Part shown: positions 39,204 through 47,303 of the stretch, piece by piece | Layout: each line of letters opens with the position of its first letter | How positions within the stretch are numbered: the stretch's first letter is position 1 | DNA from: Ardenticatenaceae bacterium | GTDB lineage: Bacteria > Chloroflexota > Anaerolineae > Promineifilales > Promineifilaceae | DNA: 64,000 nucleotides | Reading direction: 5' to 3' | NCBI GenBank assembly: GCA_030065875.1 | Contig: JASJCR010000005.1 | Location: forward strand, 1-64,000 | Translations under genes and position numbers: made by a program | The notes under the pieces: model-generated | Databases searched by the model: none | Told to the model about the DNA's origin: nothing | The model's input: the letters and a program-made list of their open reading frames with translations, nothing else

Positions 39204-40622
39204 TCAACTGGGTTTGATTCCTTCCGGTAAGGGGGAGACATATTCCTGCCCGTTTTTGGCGACCTCAAATTCTGCCCGCGCTCGCTGACGAAGATCCGCA
39301 TCGGTCATCAGCTCTAAACCGGCCAGGGCCATCCCCTTGGCGGCAAACATCATCCCTTTTGTACCGATATTCGACCCGGAAGAGGCCACCGTTTGCCAGC
39401 TGTGGCCGGGGGTGCCCAACGGCCAGCAGGTTGTGGTCAGTTGGCCTGTTGGGGTAATCCAGCTGACATCGCCCACCTCGGTTGAACCACCCATCAGCGG
39501 CGGATTGTCCGCGTGGAGCAGCACGCTTTCCCACAGAGGGTCTGTTAACAGGTCAGTTGACAGCTGGGTCTTTGTAGACTGCTGCATCCATTCGAATTCC
39601 CGTTCGACCGACCCTTCGGGAAAAGTGGCCTGGAGCTGGCGGCCGAATTCTCGCTCCTGCTCGGTAAACTTCAAATCATCCACTTCAGCCATCTTCTGAT
39701 GCAGGAGGTTTGACAGGGTGTCATTGGGCAGCAAGTCATAACAACCGGTTACAAATTCAATGTCGTGGGTAGTACCGCTCATCAGCGCGGCTCCTTTGGC
39801 GATATCGAGCATGCGCTCGTAGATCTCTTCCACCTGATCGCGATGGGGAGCGCGCACAAAGTACCAGATTTGAGCGTAAGCCGGCACGACGTTGGGGGCC
39901 TGTCCGCCGCTGGTCACGACGCTGTGAATGCGGGCTTCCTGTATCACGTGTTCGCGCAAATAGTTGACGCCGACATCCATGAGCATCACCCCATCGAGGG
40001 CGGAACGGCCGAGGTGAGGGGACATGCCGGCGTGGGAGGCAATACCGTGAAAATTGACTTTAAAAGAATTCATGGCCACCGAAGAGCCGTTCCAAACGAG
40101 ATTACTGCTGCTGGGATGCCAGCTGATGGCGGCGTCGAGATCGTCAAACACCCCGTCGCGGGCCATAAAAGTTTTGCCAACCAGGGTTTCCTCGGCCGGG
40201 CATCCGTAGAAGCGCACCGTGCCTGAAATATGATGGGCTTCCATCGCCTTTTTTAGAGCGATAGCTGACCCCATACAGGCGGTCCCAAACAAATTGTGGC
40301 CACATCCATGCCCTGGCCCCCCCTTCTCGATGGGATCGATCGCGGCCGAAACGGTTTGAGATAGGCCGGGCAGGGCATCATACTCACCCAAAAAACCGAT
40401 AATCGGCTTCCCGGAGCCCCATGAGGCGACAAAGGCGGTCGGCATCTGGCCCACTCCCCACTGAACTGAAAACCCTTCCTGCTCCAGCTCCTGGCCAATC
40501 AGCTTGGAAGCGAACGTTTCCTGCAGGGCGACCTGAGGACGGCTCCAGATTTCTTTGGCGATAAAGGTCAATTTTTCGTCTTGTTCGTTCAGATGTTGAA
40601 GGATGATTTCGGAAGGATTCAT
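39204..40622 (-). CDS. abgB: AbgB-like M20 family amidohydrolase
   Basis: 472 aa, typical of p-aminobenzoyl-glutamate hydrolase subunit B and relatives. Features: FIAKEIWSRPQVALQETFASKLIGQELEQEGF, GFLGEYDALPGLSQ, the metal-site GGPGHGCGHNLFG, FYGCPAEETLVGKTFMARDGVFDDLDAAISWHP, FHGIASHAGMSPHLGRSALDGV (dimerisation domain) and STEVGDVSWITPTGQLTTTCWPLGTPGHSWQTVASSG. Two-metal hydrolase of amide bonds in acyl-glutamates or dipeptides. The AbgA partner is absent; many organisms carry only this subunit type. Weak ribosome binding site. Confidence 0.88.
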   Translation of the reverse strand: MNPSEIILQHLNEQDEKLTFIAKEIWSRPQVALQETFASKLIGQELEQEGFSVQWGVGQMPTAFVASWGSGKPIIGFLGEYDALPGLSQTVSAAIDPIEKGGPGHGCGHNLFGTACMGSAIALKKAMEAHHISGTVRFYGCPAEETLVGKTFMARDGVFDDLDAAISWHPSSSNLVWNGSSVAMNSFKVNFHGIASHAGMSPHLGRSALDGVMLMDVGVNYLREHVIQEARIHSVVTSGGQAPNVVPAYAQIWYFVRAPHRDQVEEIYERMLDIAKGAALMSGTTHDIEFVTGCYDLLPNDTLSNLLHQKMAEVDDLKFTEQEREFGRQLQATFPEGSVEREFEWMQQSTKTQLSTDLLTDPLWESVLLHADNPPLMGGSTEVGDVSWITPTGQLTTTCWPLGTPGHSWQTVASSGSNIGTKGMMFAAKGMALAGLELMTDADLRQRARAEFEVAKNGQEYVSPLPEGIKPS

Positions 40623-40800
40623 GATGGGTACCTGCCTTGGGATGTGAATTTAAATCACAAAAACACAAAAAGCACAAAAATTCAAGTGGTCTGTGCAGAA
40701 GAGTGTAAGAGGTTTTGCGCGGCCGGGCAAAAAATTTGCGTCTTGACTTTCACACTGTGTCAAGCTGTATCGTTGAGGTATCAAGAAAAGGAGTGAGGTC

Positions 40801-41766
40801 ATGAACGCAAAACACGTTATTTTGGGGACCGGCCAGCTGGGCCTGGCCATCATGGATGAACTGGTTGGTGAGGGTGTATCGGTCAAGTTAGTGAATCGAA
40901 GCGGCCGGGTCAATGAGCCCTTGCCAAACGGGGTGGTTTTAGCACAGGCTGACGTTACTGATCCGTCACAGGTTGCCGCGGTTACGGCCGGGGCATCATA
41001 CGTCTTTTTTTGTACGCAGCCGGCGTATCATCAGTGGCCTGAACGATTTCCGCAGATGACGGCCGCCGTTATTGACGGGGTGGCCCAAAGTGGCGCAAAG
41101 CTCATCTTTGGCAGCAATGTGTATATGTACGGAGAAAGTCACGGCCGGCCGCTGACCGAAGATCGCCCTTACGCCGCGGAAACTCGAAAAGGGAAAGTGC
41201 GCGCTCAGATGGCCCGCATGCTTTTTACCGCCCATCAGGAGGGGCGGCTGCCGGTGGTCATCGGCCGCGCTTCAGATTTTTACGGGCCGCGAGTAAAAGA
41301 TTCGGCGTTGGGTCAGCTGGTGTTTGAGTCTGCTCTGGCCGGGAAACCGGTAAATCTGGTCGGCAACATTGATTTGCCCCACTCCTATACTTACATTCGC
41401 GACTTTGCCCGCGCCCTGATCAATTTGAGTCGAGAAGAAGAAGCGTACGGCCGGGCGTGGCATGTGGTCAACGCCCCCGCTCAGTCCACCCGGAAATTTA
41501 TCGATATTTTGGAAGATGAAATTGATCGGCCGGTTAAAACCCGTTTGGCTGGATCATTTATTCTGCGAGTGATGGGTTTGTTTAATCCCGAAGTCAAAGA
41601 AATCGTCGAAATGCTTTACGAATTTAATGAACCTTTTGTCGTCGATCACACCGCGTACGCCGCGCGTTTTGACCATCAACCAACCCCCATTAAAGAGGGA
41701 ATTCGGGAAACGGTTCGATGGTATAAGAAGACAACAGACAACAGACGACAGACTTCAGAAAAGTGA
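40801..41766 (+). CDS. NAD-dependent epimerase/dehydratase family protein
   Basis: 321 aa; AAGGAGTGAGG precedes the ATG. Extended SDR fold: HVILGTGQLGLAIMDELVGEG is a GxGxxG-type loop, VVLAQADVTDPSQVAAVTAGASYVFFC and LIFGSNVYMYGESHGRPLTEDRPYA (Ser/Thr and Tyr region) follow, then GRASDFYGPRVKDS. The spacing suggests an atypical SDR whose YxxxK is not clearly intact, as in many NmrA-like or reductase-type members. The C-terminal residues TTDNRRQTSEK are encoded by a CAGACAA-type repeat shared with the convergent neighbour. Confidence 0.8.
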   Translation: MNAKHVILGTGQLGLAIMDELVGEGVSVKLVNRSGRVNEPLPNGVVLAQADVTDPSQVAAVTAGASYVFFCTQPAYHQWPERFPQMTAAVIDGVAQSGAKLIFGSNVYMYGESHGRPLTEDRPYAAETRKGKVRAQMARMLFTAHQEGRLPVVIGRASDFYGPRVKDSALGQLVFESALAGKPVNLVGNIDLPHSYTYIRDFARALINLSREEEAYGRAWHVVNAPAQSTRKFIDILEDEIDRPVKTRLAGSFILRVMGLFNPEVKEIVEMLYEFNEPFVVDHTAYAARFDHQPTPIKEGIRETVRWYKKTTDNRRQTSEK

Positions 41767-41822
41767 TTGTTTCACCAAGTGCTATTCTGTGGTCTGATTT
41801 CTGAGGTCTGTTGTCTTCTCGG
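41735..41822. repeat. Degenerate heptamer repeat between convergent genes
   Basis: ACAACAGACAACAGACGACAGACTTC on the left and GGTCTGATTTCTGAGGTCTG on the right are inverted relative to each other. It encodes the C-terminal tails of both the epimerase (plus) and the Gfo/Idh protein (minus). Confidence 0.75.
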
Positions 41823-42795
41823 AGGGGTATTTCACCCCCCAATCCGCCCGCAGCTGGTCCATCAGAGCCATCATTTTGAGGGTCTCAGCGTGGGACATGA
41901 GGTCACTTTCAAGCTTTCCGGCGCGCAGACAGGCGTGGACCTCTTCTACTTCATGAATGTAACCGTTGACCCGATAAGGCTTGTCGATCGTTTTGGCAGG
42001 CATCCCGTTCAGGTGAAGGGTCAGCTTATCCGGTCTGAAAAAAATGTCGTGAACCTTGATATACCCTCGAGACCCCACGATAAACGCCTCTCGCGGTTTA
42101 TCGATGCGCATGCTGCTGGTTAACTGGGCAATCGCCCCTGACTGGTAGCGCAGGGTGATGGCGTTAAGTTCGTCTATACCGGTTTCCCCTAAAACGACCT
42201 GACTGCTGTGATGCTCCGGAAAGCCCAGCAGCATGGTAGCAAAGGATAGCGGATAGATGCCGATGTCGAGCAGCGCTCCGCCGCCCAGATTCGGGTCGTA
42301 TAGTCGATGATGGGGATCAAAAGGCAGTTGGAAGCAAAAATCGGCTGTAATGAGGCGAATATCACCTAAAATACCTTTATTCATCCACTGCCGAATCTGG
42401 TCAATGGCCGGAAAGAAACGCATCCACACCGCTTCCATTAAGAAGAGCCCTTTTTCCTGGGCCAATTCAATACATTCGGCCGCCTCGCGTGCGTTTAGGG
42501 TCAGTGGCTTTTCGCATAGAACGTGTTTCCTGGCGTTGAGACAGAGCTTCATATTGTCAAAATGGTTGCTGTGGGGGGTAGCGATATAAACAATATCGAT
42601 ATCCGGATCGGCGGCCAAAGTTTCATAGCCGGCGTAGCGACGAGGGATGTGCCACCGCTCGCCAAAAGCATTGGCTCGCTCCTGATCGCGGGAGGCTACC
42701 GCCAATAATTCAGCATCTTCTGCGGCATTTAATGATTGGGCCATCGAGCCGGCAATATTGCCCGTGGCGATGATTCCCCAGCGAAATTTGTCCAT
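41782..42795 (-). CDS. Gfo/Idh/MocA family oxidoreductase
   Basis: 337 aa from the ATG at 42795, fixed by GGAGGTAAA. N-terminal Rossmann fold FRWGIIATGNIAGSMAQSLNAAEDAELLAVASRDQERANAFGERWHIPRRY, then DIDIVYIATPHSNHFDNMKLCLNARKHVLCEKPLTLNAREA, whose EKP motif holds the catalytic Lys region. The C-terminal sheet domain includes GGGALLDIGIYPLSFATMLLG. It oxidises or reduces sugar or inositol derivatives with NAD(P); the substrate is unknown. The tail EKTTDLRNQTTE comes from the repeat at 41735-41822. Confidence 0.88.
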   Translation of the reverse strand: MDKFRWGIIATGNIAGSMAQSLNAAEDAELLAVASRDQERANAFGERWHIPRRYAGYETLAADPDIDIVYIATPHSNHFDNMKLCLNARKHVLCEKPLTLNAREAAECIELAQEKGLFLMEAVWMRFFPAIDQIRQWMNKGILGDIRLITADFCFQLPFDPHHRLYDPNLGGGALLDIGIYPLSFATMLLGFPEHHSSQVVLGETGIDELNAITLRYQSGAIAQLTSSMRIDKPREAFIVGSRGYIKVHDIFFRPDKLTLHLNGMPAKTIDKPYRVNGYIHEVEEVHACLRAGKLESDLMSHAETLKMMALMDQLRADWGVKYPSEKTTDLRNQTTE

Positions 42796-42891
42796 TTTAC
42801 CTCCGAATTTTACGGGTCTGACCGGATTATTCACTCACCCTCAGTCGATTGTATCAGTGCTTTATTTCATAAAAATTTTTAGCCACAGATT

Positions 42892-42997
42892 AAGTGGTTT
42901 ACAATAAATGTTATGAGAAAAATTGTCCGCAGATTACGCAGATGGCCGCAGATTACAGAGAAAAATCTGCGGACAATTTTTTTATTAACCACTAAAT
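42892..42997. repeat. Hairpin element with conserved tail, copy D
   Basis: Starts AAGTGGTTTACAATAA (42892-42907). A hairpin with arms TTGTCCGCAGATT (about 42922-42934) and AATCTGCGGACAA (about 42964-42976) follows, then TTAACCACTAAATTA, which roughly inverts the start. A full member of the family seen at 2631 and 4651. Confidence 0.7.
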
Positions 42998-43013
42998 TAT
43001 AGATGAAGTTTAC

Positions 43014-43520
43014 CTAAGAAGGCAGCAGCGCCATCCATCTCCGGCGAAATTCCGGGTCTTCCAGGGCTTTATCCAGTCCGGGACCAGGTTCAATTTTTAC
43101 CTGATGGATATCAATCGGCCGACCGCTGTTCTGATCGACTAAGATCGGCCGTAAAGGCTCACCCGTTTGGCGATCCACATAGTTAAGCGGCGGTCCATCA
43201 TCGCCCGCCATCCATTTGTCGCCCCATTGTACCAGGGTCATGATAATTGGATAGAGCTCTTTCCCCTTTGCCGTCAGGCGATATTCATGGCGAGTGGGTC
43301 TCTCCTGATAGGGGACTTTGTGTAAAATGCCGTGATCGTGCAGCAGGTTGAGCCGGTCGGTTAGCAGATGACGGGTCACGTCCAGCTGGCGCTGAAAGTC
43401 GTCAAAGCGGCGCATGCCTAAAAAAGCGTTGCGCAAAATGAGCAGGGTCCAGCGATCACCGATAATCGATAAAGTTCGGGCGATTGAGCAAGGTTCGTGT
43501 TTGATGTCGTTCCAGCGCAT
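43014..43520 (-). CDS. HxlR family transcriptional regulator
   Basis: 168 aa from the ATG at 43520. It has the HxlR signature: EPCSIARTLSIIGDRWTLLILRNAFLGMRRFDDFQRQLDVTRHLLTDRLNLLHDHGILHKVPYQERPTRHEYRLTAKGKELYPIIMTLVQWGDKW, with the single conserved Cys near the N-terminus that can sense electrophiles or redox changes. A C-terminal extension of ~55 residues (DRQTGEPLRPILVDQNSGRPIDIHQVKIEPG) is common in one HxlR subgroup. It is divergent from the molybdopterin oxidoreductase, with an inverted repeat beside its start. Confidence 0.9.
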   Translation of the reverse strand: MRWNDIKHEPCSIARTLSIIGDRWTLLILRNAFLGMRRFDDFQRQLDVTRHLLTDRLNLLHDHGILHKVPYQERPTRHEYRLTAKGKELYPIIMTLVQWGDKWMAGDDGPPLNYVDRQTGEPLRPILVDQNSGRPIDIHQVKIEPGPGLDKALEDPEFRRRWMALLPS

Positions 43521-43536
43521 AAGATTAATCCTTGAC

Positions 43537-43555
43537 AAGTTCCAAAAAAGAACTT
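43537..43555. promoter_or_regulatory. Inverted repeat AAGTTC-N7-GAACTT
   Basis: Perfect 6-bp arms 17 bases upstream of the HxlR start, in the divergent promoter region. The spacing fits an HxlR dimer site for autoregulation. Confidence 0.6.
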
Positions 43556-43602
43556 ACTATCGACCGTAGGTTAACAAAAAGAGAGCGGTTGTGCAATTAT
43601 TT

Positions 43603-43738
43603 TCCCCATCCCCCTGCCCCCTTCCCCAAGGAAGGGGGTGATTGGCTGCGGTTGTTGGGGGCGCAAGGCGCCCCCAACAACCGCTGGTTTAGTTCCCCTC
43701 CCCCGCATCGGGGGAGGGGTTAGGGGAGGGGGTGCAAA
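43603..43738. repeat. Cluster of strong GC hairpins
   Basis: Central perfect 16-bp hairpin: 43648-43663 with 43669-43684, loop CAAGG. It is flanked by CCCCCTTCCCC/GGAAGGGGG on the left and CCCCTCCCCCG-CAT-CGGGGGAGGGG on the right. It separates the HxlR regulator from the oxidoreductase and would be a strong barrier in mRNA. REP-cluster-like. Confidence 0.8.
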
Positions 43739-43766
43739 ATTTCTTTAAAAGAAAAAGGAGTAAGAA

Positions 43767-46085
43767 ATGTCCGTTTCTTCCCGTTCGAAGCGTGAGCAAT
43801 ACAACGATATCCCCTGGCAGCAAACCTGCTGTATTTTATGTGCCCTCAACTGCGGTATCGAAGTCAAGGTCAAAGATGGTGAATTTGTCAAAATTCGAGG
43901 GGACAAGTCACATCCGGTTTCTGAGGGATATCTATGTCAGAAAGCCGCTCGTCTAAACCATTATCAGAACCATTTGCGACGGATCAGACAGCCATTAAAG
44001 CGGCAGCCCAACGGGGAGTTTCAGCCGCTGGATTGGGGATCAGCTATCAAAGAAATCGCCGGCAAAATTAATCAGATCAAAAATGAGCATGGGGGAATCG
44101 CCTTTGCTTATTACGGGGGTGGGGGACAAGCCAACCATTTACCCGGGCTACACGCCTCGGCTTTGCGAGCGGCGATCGGCACCCCGTATTACTATAGCTC
44201 ACTGGCCCAGGAAAAAACCGGGGATTTCTGGGTAAACGGCCGTCTCTTCGGCCGGCAAACCTGCCATGTGACCGAAGGGATTCACGAGGCTGATTTTGTG
44301 ATGCTGATCGGCACCAACTCATTTCAATCGCACGGCTTTCCTCAGGCGCGAAAAGTGCTCCGAGAAATTTCAAAAGACCCCAATCGGACCCTGGTTGTGG
44401 TGGATCCCCGACGGACCAAGACGGCTGATTTGGCTGACGTACATTTGCCGATCAAGCCGGGCACAGACGCTTTCTTGATGACCGCCATGCTGGCCCAAAT
44501 GGTGCAGGAGAATTTGGTCGATCACGATTTTATCGCTGCCCGTACGGTTGGGTTTGAGCAGCTGGCCGATTTGCTGGGGGACGTCGATGTGTCCGACTAC
44601 ATCGCTCGCTGCGAACTGGATGAGTCGGTTGTTCGGCAGGTGACCCGCGATTTGGCGGCGGCCACGGCCGCCAGCACCCGTCACGATTTGGGGGTGGAGA
44701 TGAGCCTACACAGTACCCTCAACACGTATCTGGAAAAATTGCTCTTTTTATTTACCGGTAACTTTGGCAAGCCGGGTGCCAACAATCTGCATACTCAATT
44801 TGCTCCGCTAATCGGTCACTCGCCGGATTTTCACCACCAGGGAAATCGCAGGACCAAGGTGAGCAACATGGCCGAAATTAGCAAAATTTATCCGCCAAAC
44901 ATACTGCCTCAAGAGGTGTTGAGCGATCAGCCGGACCGCCTGCGAGCGCTGATCGTTGACAGCTCTAATCCGATGCAAACCGCAGCTGACACCCAGGCGT
45001 ACCGGGAGGCATTTGCAGCGCTCGATCTGGTCGTCGTCATCGATGTGGCCATGACTGAAACGGCCGAACATGCAGATTATATTTTGCCCGCTCAAACCCA
45101 GTATGAAAAAAGCGAAGCGGCGTTTTTTACCTTTATGTTTCCGGAAAATTTCTTTTATCTGCGCAAGCCGATTGTTGAACCGCAAGGGGATACGCTGCCC
45201 GAACCGGAAATTTATCGCCGTCTTCTCGTGGCCATGGGTGAACTCCCGGATGATTTCCCCGAGCTGGAAAAACTGGCCAGAGAGTACGTGGCTCAGCCAG
45301 AATCTGGATCGTTTGCCATGGCGTTTCAGATGGCCCTGGCTCAAAATAAAAATTGGTCTTCGCTGGCCTCGGTGATTCTTTATGCGACGTTAGGAAAGGC
45401 GCTCCCGCCGGAAAAACAGTCTGCGGCCGCTTTGTGGGGCGTATGTCAATTTTATGCGCATCGATATCAGGAACAGGTTCGCCGGGCCGGTTATGACGGG
45501 GTGGGCCATATGCTGGGTGAAAATTTATTTCGGGCGATATTGGACGATCCTACTGCCGTGCCGATTAGCAAACACACCTATGAAGAGGCGTGGTCGTTGA
45601 TTCGCCACGATGATGGAAAAATTCACCTGTGGATTCCCGAAATGGTTGAAGAAATCCTCGACTTGGCGGTTGAAGAAGCCGTGCTTGATCCCGATTTTCC
45701 ACTCATCCTAGCGGCTGGTGAGCGGCGAGATTACAACGCCAATCAAATTGTGCGCGATCCAAACTGGCGGCGAAACGACCGGGATGGAGCCCTGCGCATT
45801 CACCCTGACGATGCAGCGGATTCCGGAGTTGTTGATGGGGCGCGGGTGCGGTGTGAAACCTCGCGCGGTGGCATTGAAGTGACGGCCGCCATTGACCCTG
45901 CGCAGCGTCGCGGCTTTTTGTCTTTGCCGCATGGATACGGATTGGAATACCCCGATTTACAATCTGAAGAGATGGTTCAGGTTGGCCCTCGACTCAATGA
46001 AATTACCTCGGCCGCGTGGTGTGACCCGATTGCCAAGACGCCGTATCATAAGTATATTCCGGTGCGGGTTCAGCCGGTGGGGTAA
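43767..46085 (+). CDS. Molybdopterin oxidoreductase (formate dehydrogenase-like, DMSO reductase family)
   Basis: 772 aa; AAGGAGTAAGAA precedes the ATG. N-terminal 4Fe-4S domain CCILCALNCGIEVKVKDGEFVKIRGDKSHPVSEGYLCQKAARLNHY, with the C-x2-C-x3-C ... C pattern. Mo-bis-MGD domains follow: GTPYYYSSLAQEKTGDFWVNGRLFG, VMLIGTNSFQSHG, LVVVDPRRTKTADLADVHLPIKPGTDAFLMTAML, and the C-terminal LRIHPDDAADSGVVDGARVRCETSRGGIEV. The position where formate dehydrogenases carry Cys/Sec cannot be assigned safely (RQTCHVTEG is a candidate), so the substrate is open. No twin-arginine signal, so cytoplasmic. The next gene is FmdE-like. Confidence 0.88.
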   Translation: MSVSSRSKREQYNDIPWQQTCCILCALNCGIEVKVKDGEFVKIRGDKSHPVSEGYLCQKAARLNHYQNHLRRIRQPLKRQPNGEFQPLDWGSAIKEIAGKINQIKNEHGGIAFAYYGGGGQANHLPGLHASALRAAIGTPYYYSSLAQEKTGDFWVNGRLFGRQTCHVTEGIHEADFVMLIGTNSFQSHGFPQARKVLREISKDPNRTLVVVDPRRTKTADLADVHLPIKPGTDAFLMTAMLAQMVQENLVDHDFIAARTVGFEQLADLLGDVDVSDYIARCELDESVVRQVTRDLAAATAASTRHDLGVEMSLHSTLNTYLEKLLFLFTGNFGKPGANNLHTQFAPLIGHSPDFHHQGNRRTKVSNMAEISKIYPPNILPQEVLSDQPDRLRALIVDSSNPMQTAADTQAYREAFAALDLVVVIDVAMTETAEHADYILPAQTQYEKSEAAFFTFMFPENFFYLRKPIVEPQGDTLPEPEIYRRLLVAMGELPDDFPELEKLAREYVAQPESGSFAMAFQMALAQNKNWSSLASVILYATLGKALPPEKQSAAALWGVCQFYAHRYQEQVRRAGYDGVGHMLGENLFRAILDDPTAVPISKHTYEEAWSLIRHDDGKIHLWIPEMVEEILDLAVEEAVLDPDFPLILAAGERRDYNANQIVRDPNWRRNDRDGALRIHPDDAADSGVVDGARVRCETSRGGIEVTAAIDPAQRRGFLSLPHGYGLEYPDLQSEEMVQVGPRLNEITSAAWCDPIAKTPYHKYIPVRVQPVG

Positions 46086-46154
46086 GGGTTGGTTATTGGT
46101 GTAGTTGTGTAAAGGATCAATCGAACTAATCGTAAATCGTATTTCGTATCTCCT

Positions 46155-46787
46155 ATGTCTTTCGATCACATTCACGTTGATATCAGCGAAGTAGATCTTC
46201 AGCCTCGGCTTGAGCCACTGCTGCAAAAAGCGGCCGCCTGGCACCATCATCTCTGTCCGCGGCAGGTGTTGGGGGTGCGTATTGGCCTGGCTGGCGCGGC
46301 CGCGTTGGGGTTTGAGGTGCCGCGCAACGATAAAAAGATGGTTGTTTTTGTAGAAACAGACGGCTGTTTTATTAGCGGCGTTCAGGCGGCGACCGGTTTA
46401 AGCGTCAATCGGCGGACCTTGCGCATCATCGACCTCGGCCGAATCGGGGTTACTTTTGTCAACGTCAAAAGTGAGAAAGCTGTGCGCGTAGCGCCGCAGC
46501 TGGACGTGCGCGAGAAAGTATGGCGTTATGTGGGGAAGGATCAACGGCGTCGATATTTTGCCATGCTTGAAGGGTATCAGAAGATGCCGGATCGTGAATT
46601 ACTGCATATCGAGAAAGTTCGGCTTTCCAGTACACTACGCGAAATATTAAGCCGGCCGGGCGTGCGCGTGAACTGCCAGCAGTGCGGCGAAGAAATCATC
46701 AACGAACGCGAAGTGATGATCGATGGGCAAGTGTTGTGCCGGGCGTGTGCGGGGCAAGGATATTATCAAATAATCAATCGTCAATAG
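46155..46787 (+). CDS. FmdE family protein with C-terminal zinc ribbon
   Basis: 210 aa. FmdE/formylmethanofuran dehydrogenase subunit E-like N-terminal domain: AAAWHHHLCPRQVLGVRIGLAGAAALGFEVPRNDKKMVVFVETDGCFISGVQAATGLSVNRRTLRIIDLGRIGVTFVN, with the H-x-C-P and C residues of the family. The C-terminal zinc ribbon CQQCGEEIINEREVMIDGQVLCRACAG is DksA/TraR-like. FmdE proteins accompany molybdenum or tungsten enzymes, consistent with the molybdopterin oxidoreductase 70 bp upstream; a role in its cofactor supply or maturation is inference. No ribosome binding site is visible: an ACGAAAT repeat abuts the start. Confidence 0.85.
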   Translation: MSFDHIHVDISEVDLQPRLEPLLQKAAAWHHHLCPRQVLGVRIGLAGAAALGFEVPRNDKKMVVFVETDGCFISGVQAATGLSVNRRTLRIIDLGRIGVTFVNVKSEKAVRVAPQLDVREKVWRYVGKDQRRRYFAMLEGYQKMPDRELLHIEKVRLSSTLREILSRPGVRVNCQQCGEEIINEREVMIDGQVLCRACAGQGYYQIINRQ

Positions 46788-46798
46788 TCAATTGACCA

Positions 46799-47125
46799 TT
46801 ATTCTGATTTTGCGCGCACGGCCGCATCAAAGGCGATTTGACCCCAATGCCGCGCTTCAGACGGCTCATCATAAATGACTTCAGGAGCGGTGTAGTACGA
46901 CATTTTGACCATTTTGCCCCCTTTGTCATACATAAAAGGGGACATCCCTTCCGCTTCAAACAGGGGCTCACTTTGGGCGTCGACCTTCAAATACAGGACA
47001 TCATCGGCCACGAGGCCAAACATCAACCCGTCGCGATAGATGCCGTACCCACCGAACATCTTCCGGGTTTTAATCGCGCCGAATTCTTGAAAGACGTCTT
47101 TTAGATAAGTGATAAATTCGCTCAT
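46799..47125 (-). CDS. TfoX N-terminal domain protein
   Basis: 108 aa, consisting only of the TfoX-N domain: YLKDVFQEFGAIKTRKMFGGYGIYRDGLMFGLVADDVLYLKVDAQSEPLFEAEGMSPFMYDKGGKMVKMSYYTAPEVIYDEPSEARHWGQIAFDAA. In Gammaproteobacteria full-length TfoX/Sxy controls competence; stand-alone N domains are widespread with no known role. AAGGGAAACG lies upstream of the ATG. Cytoplasmic, monocistronic. Confidence 0.9.
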   Translation of the reverse strand: MSEFITYLKDVFQEFGAIKTRKMFGGYGIYRDGLMFGLVADDVLYLKVDAQSEPLFEAEGMSPFMYDKGGKMVKMSYYTAPEVIYDEPSEARHWGQIAFDAAVRAKSE

Positions 47126-47177
47126 TTATTCGTTTCCCTTGCTGTAAAATTTGCAGCAATCTGTGTGGGTGTGTAAA

Positions 47178-47195
47178 GGCTTGGCTAGCCAAGCC
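47178..47195. repeat. REP palindrome (copy 4)
   Basis: Perfect 18-bp palindrome GGCTTGGCTAGCCAAGCC followed by CCTAC, the same family as the copies at 31, 419 and 545 next to the RAYT gene. The rest of 47126-47303 shows nothing. Confidence 0.85.
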
Positions 47196-47303
47196 CCTAC
47201 ACCGGTTTCATCCTGGCCGCCTGTCCATAGCCTGAACGCGACAAGGACGGTCGGCATTGTGAAGAAGCGCAAAAAGCAAATTTACAAAATTTTGCGAAAA
47301 GAA

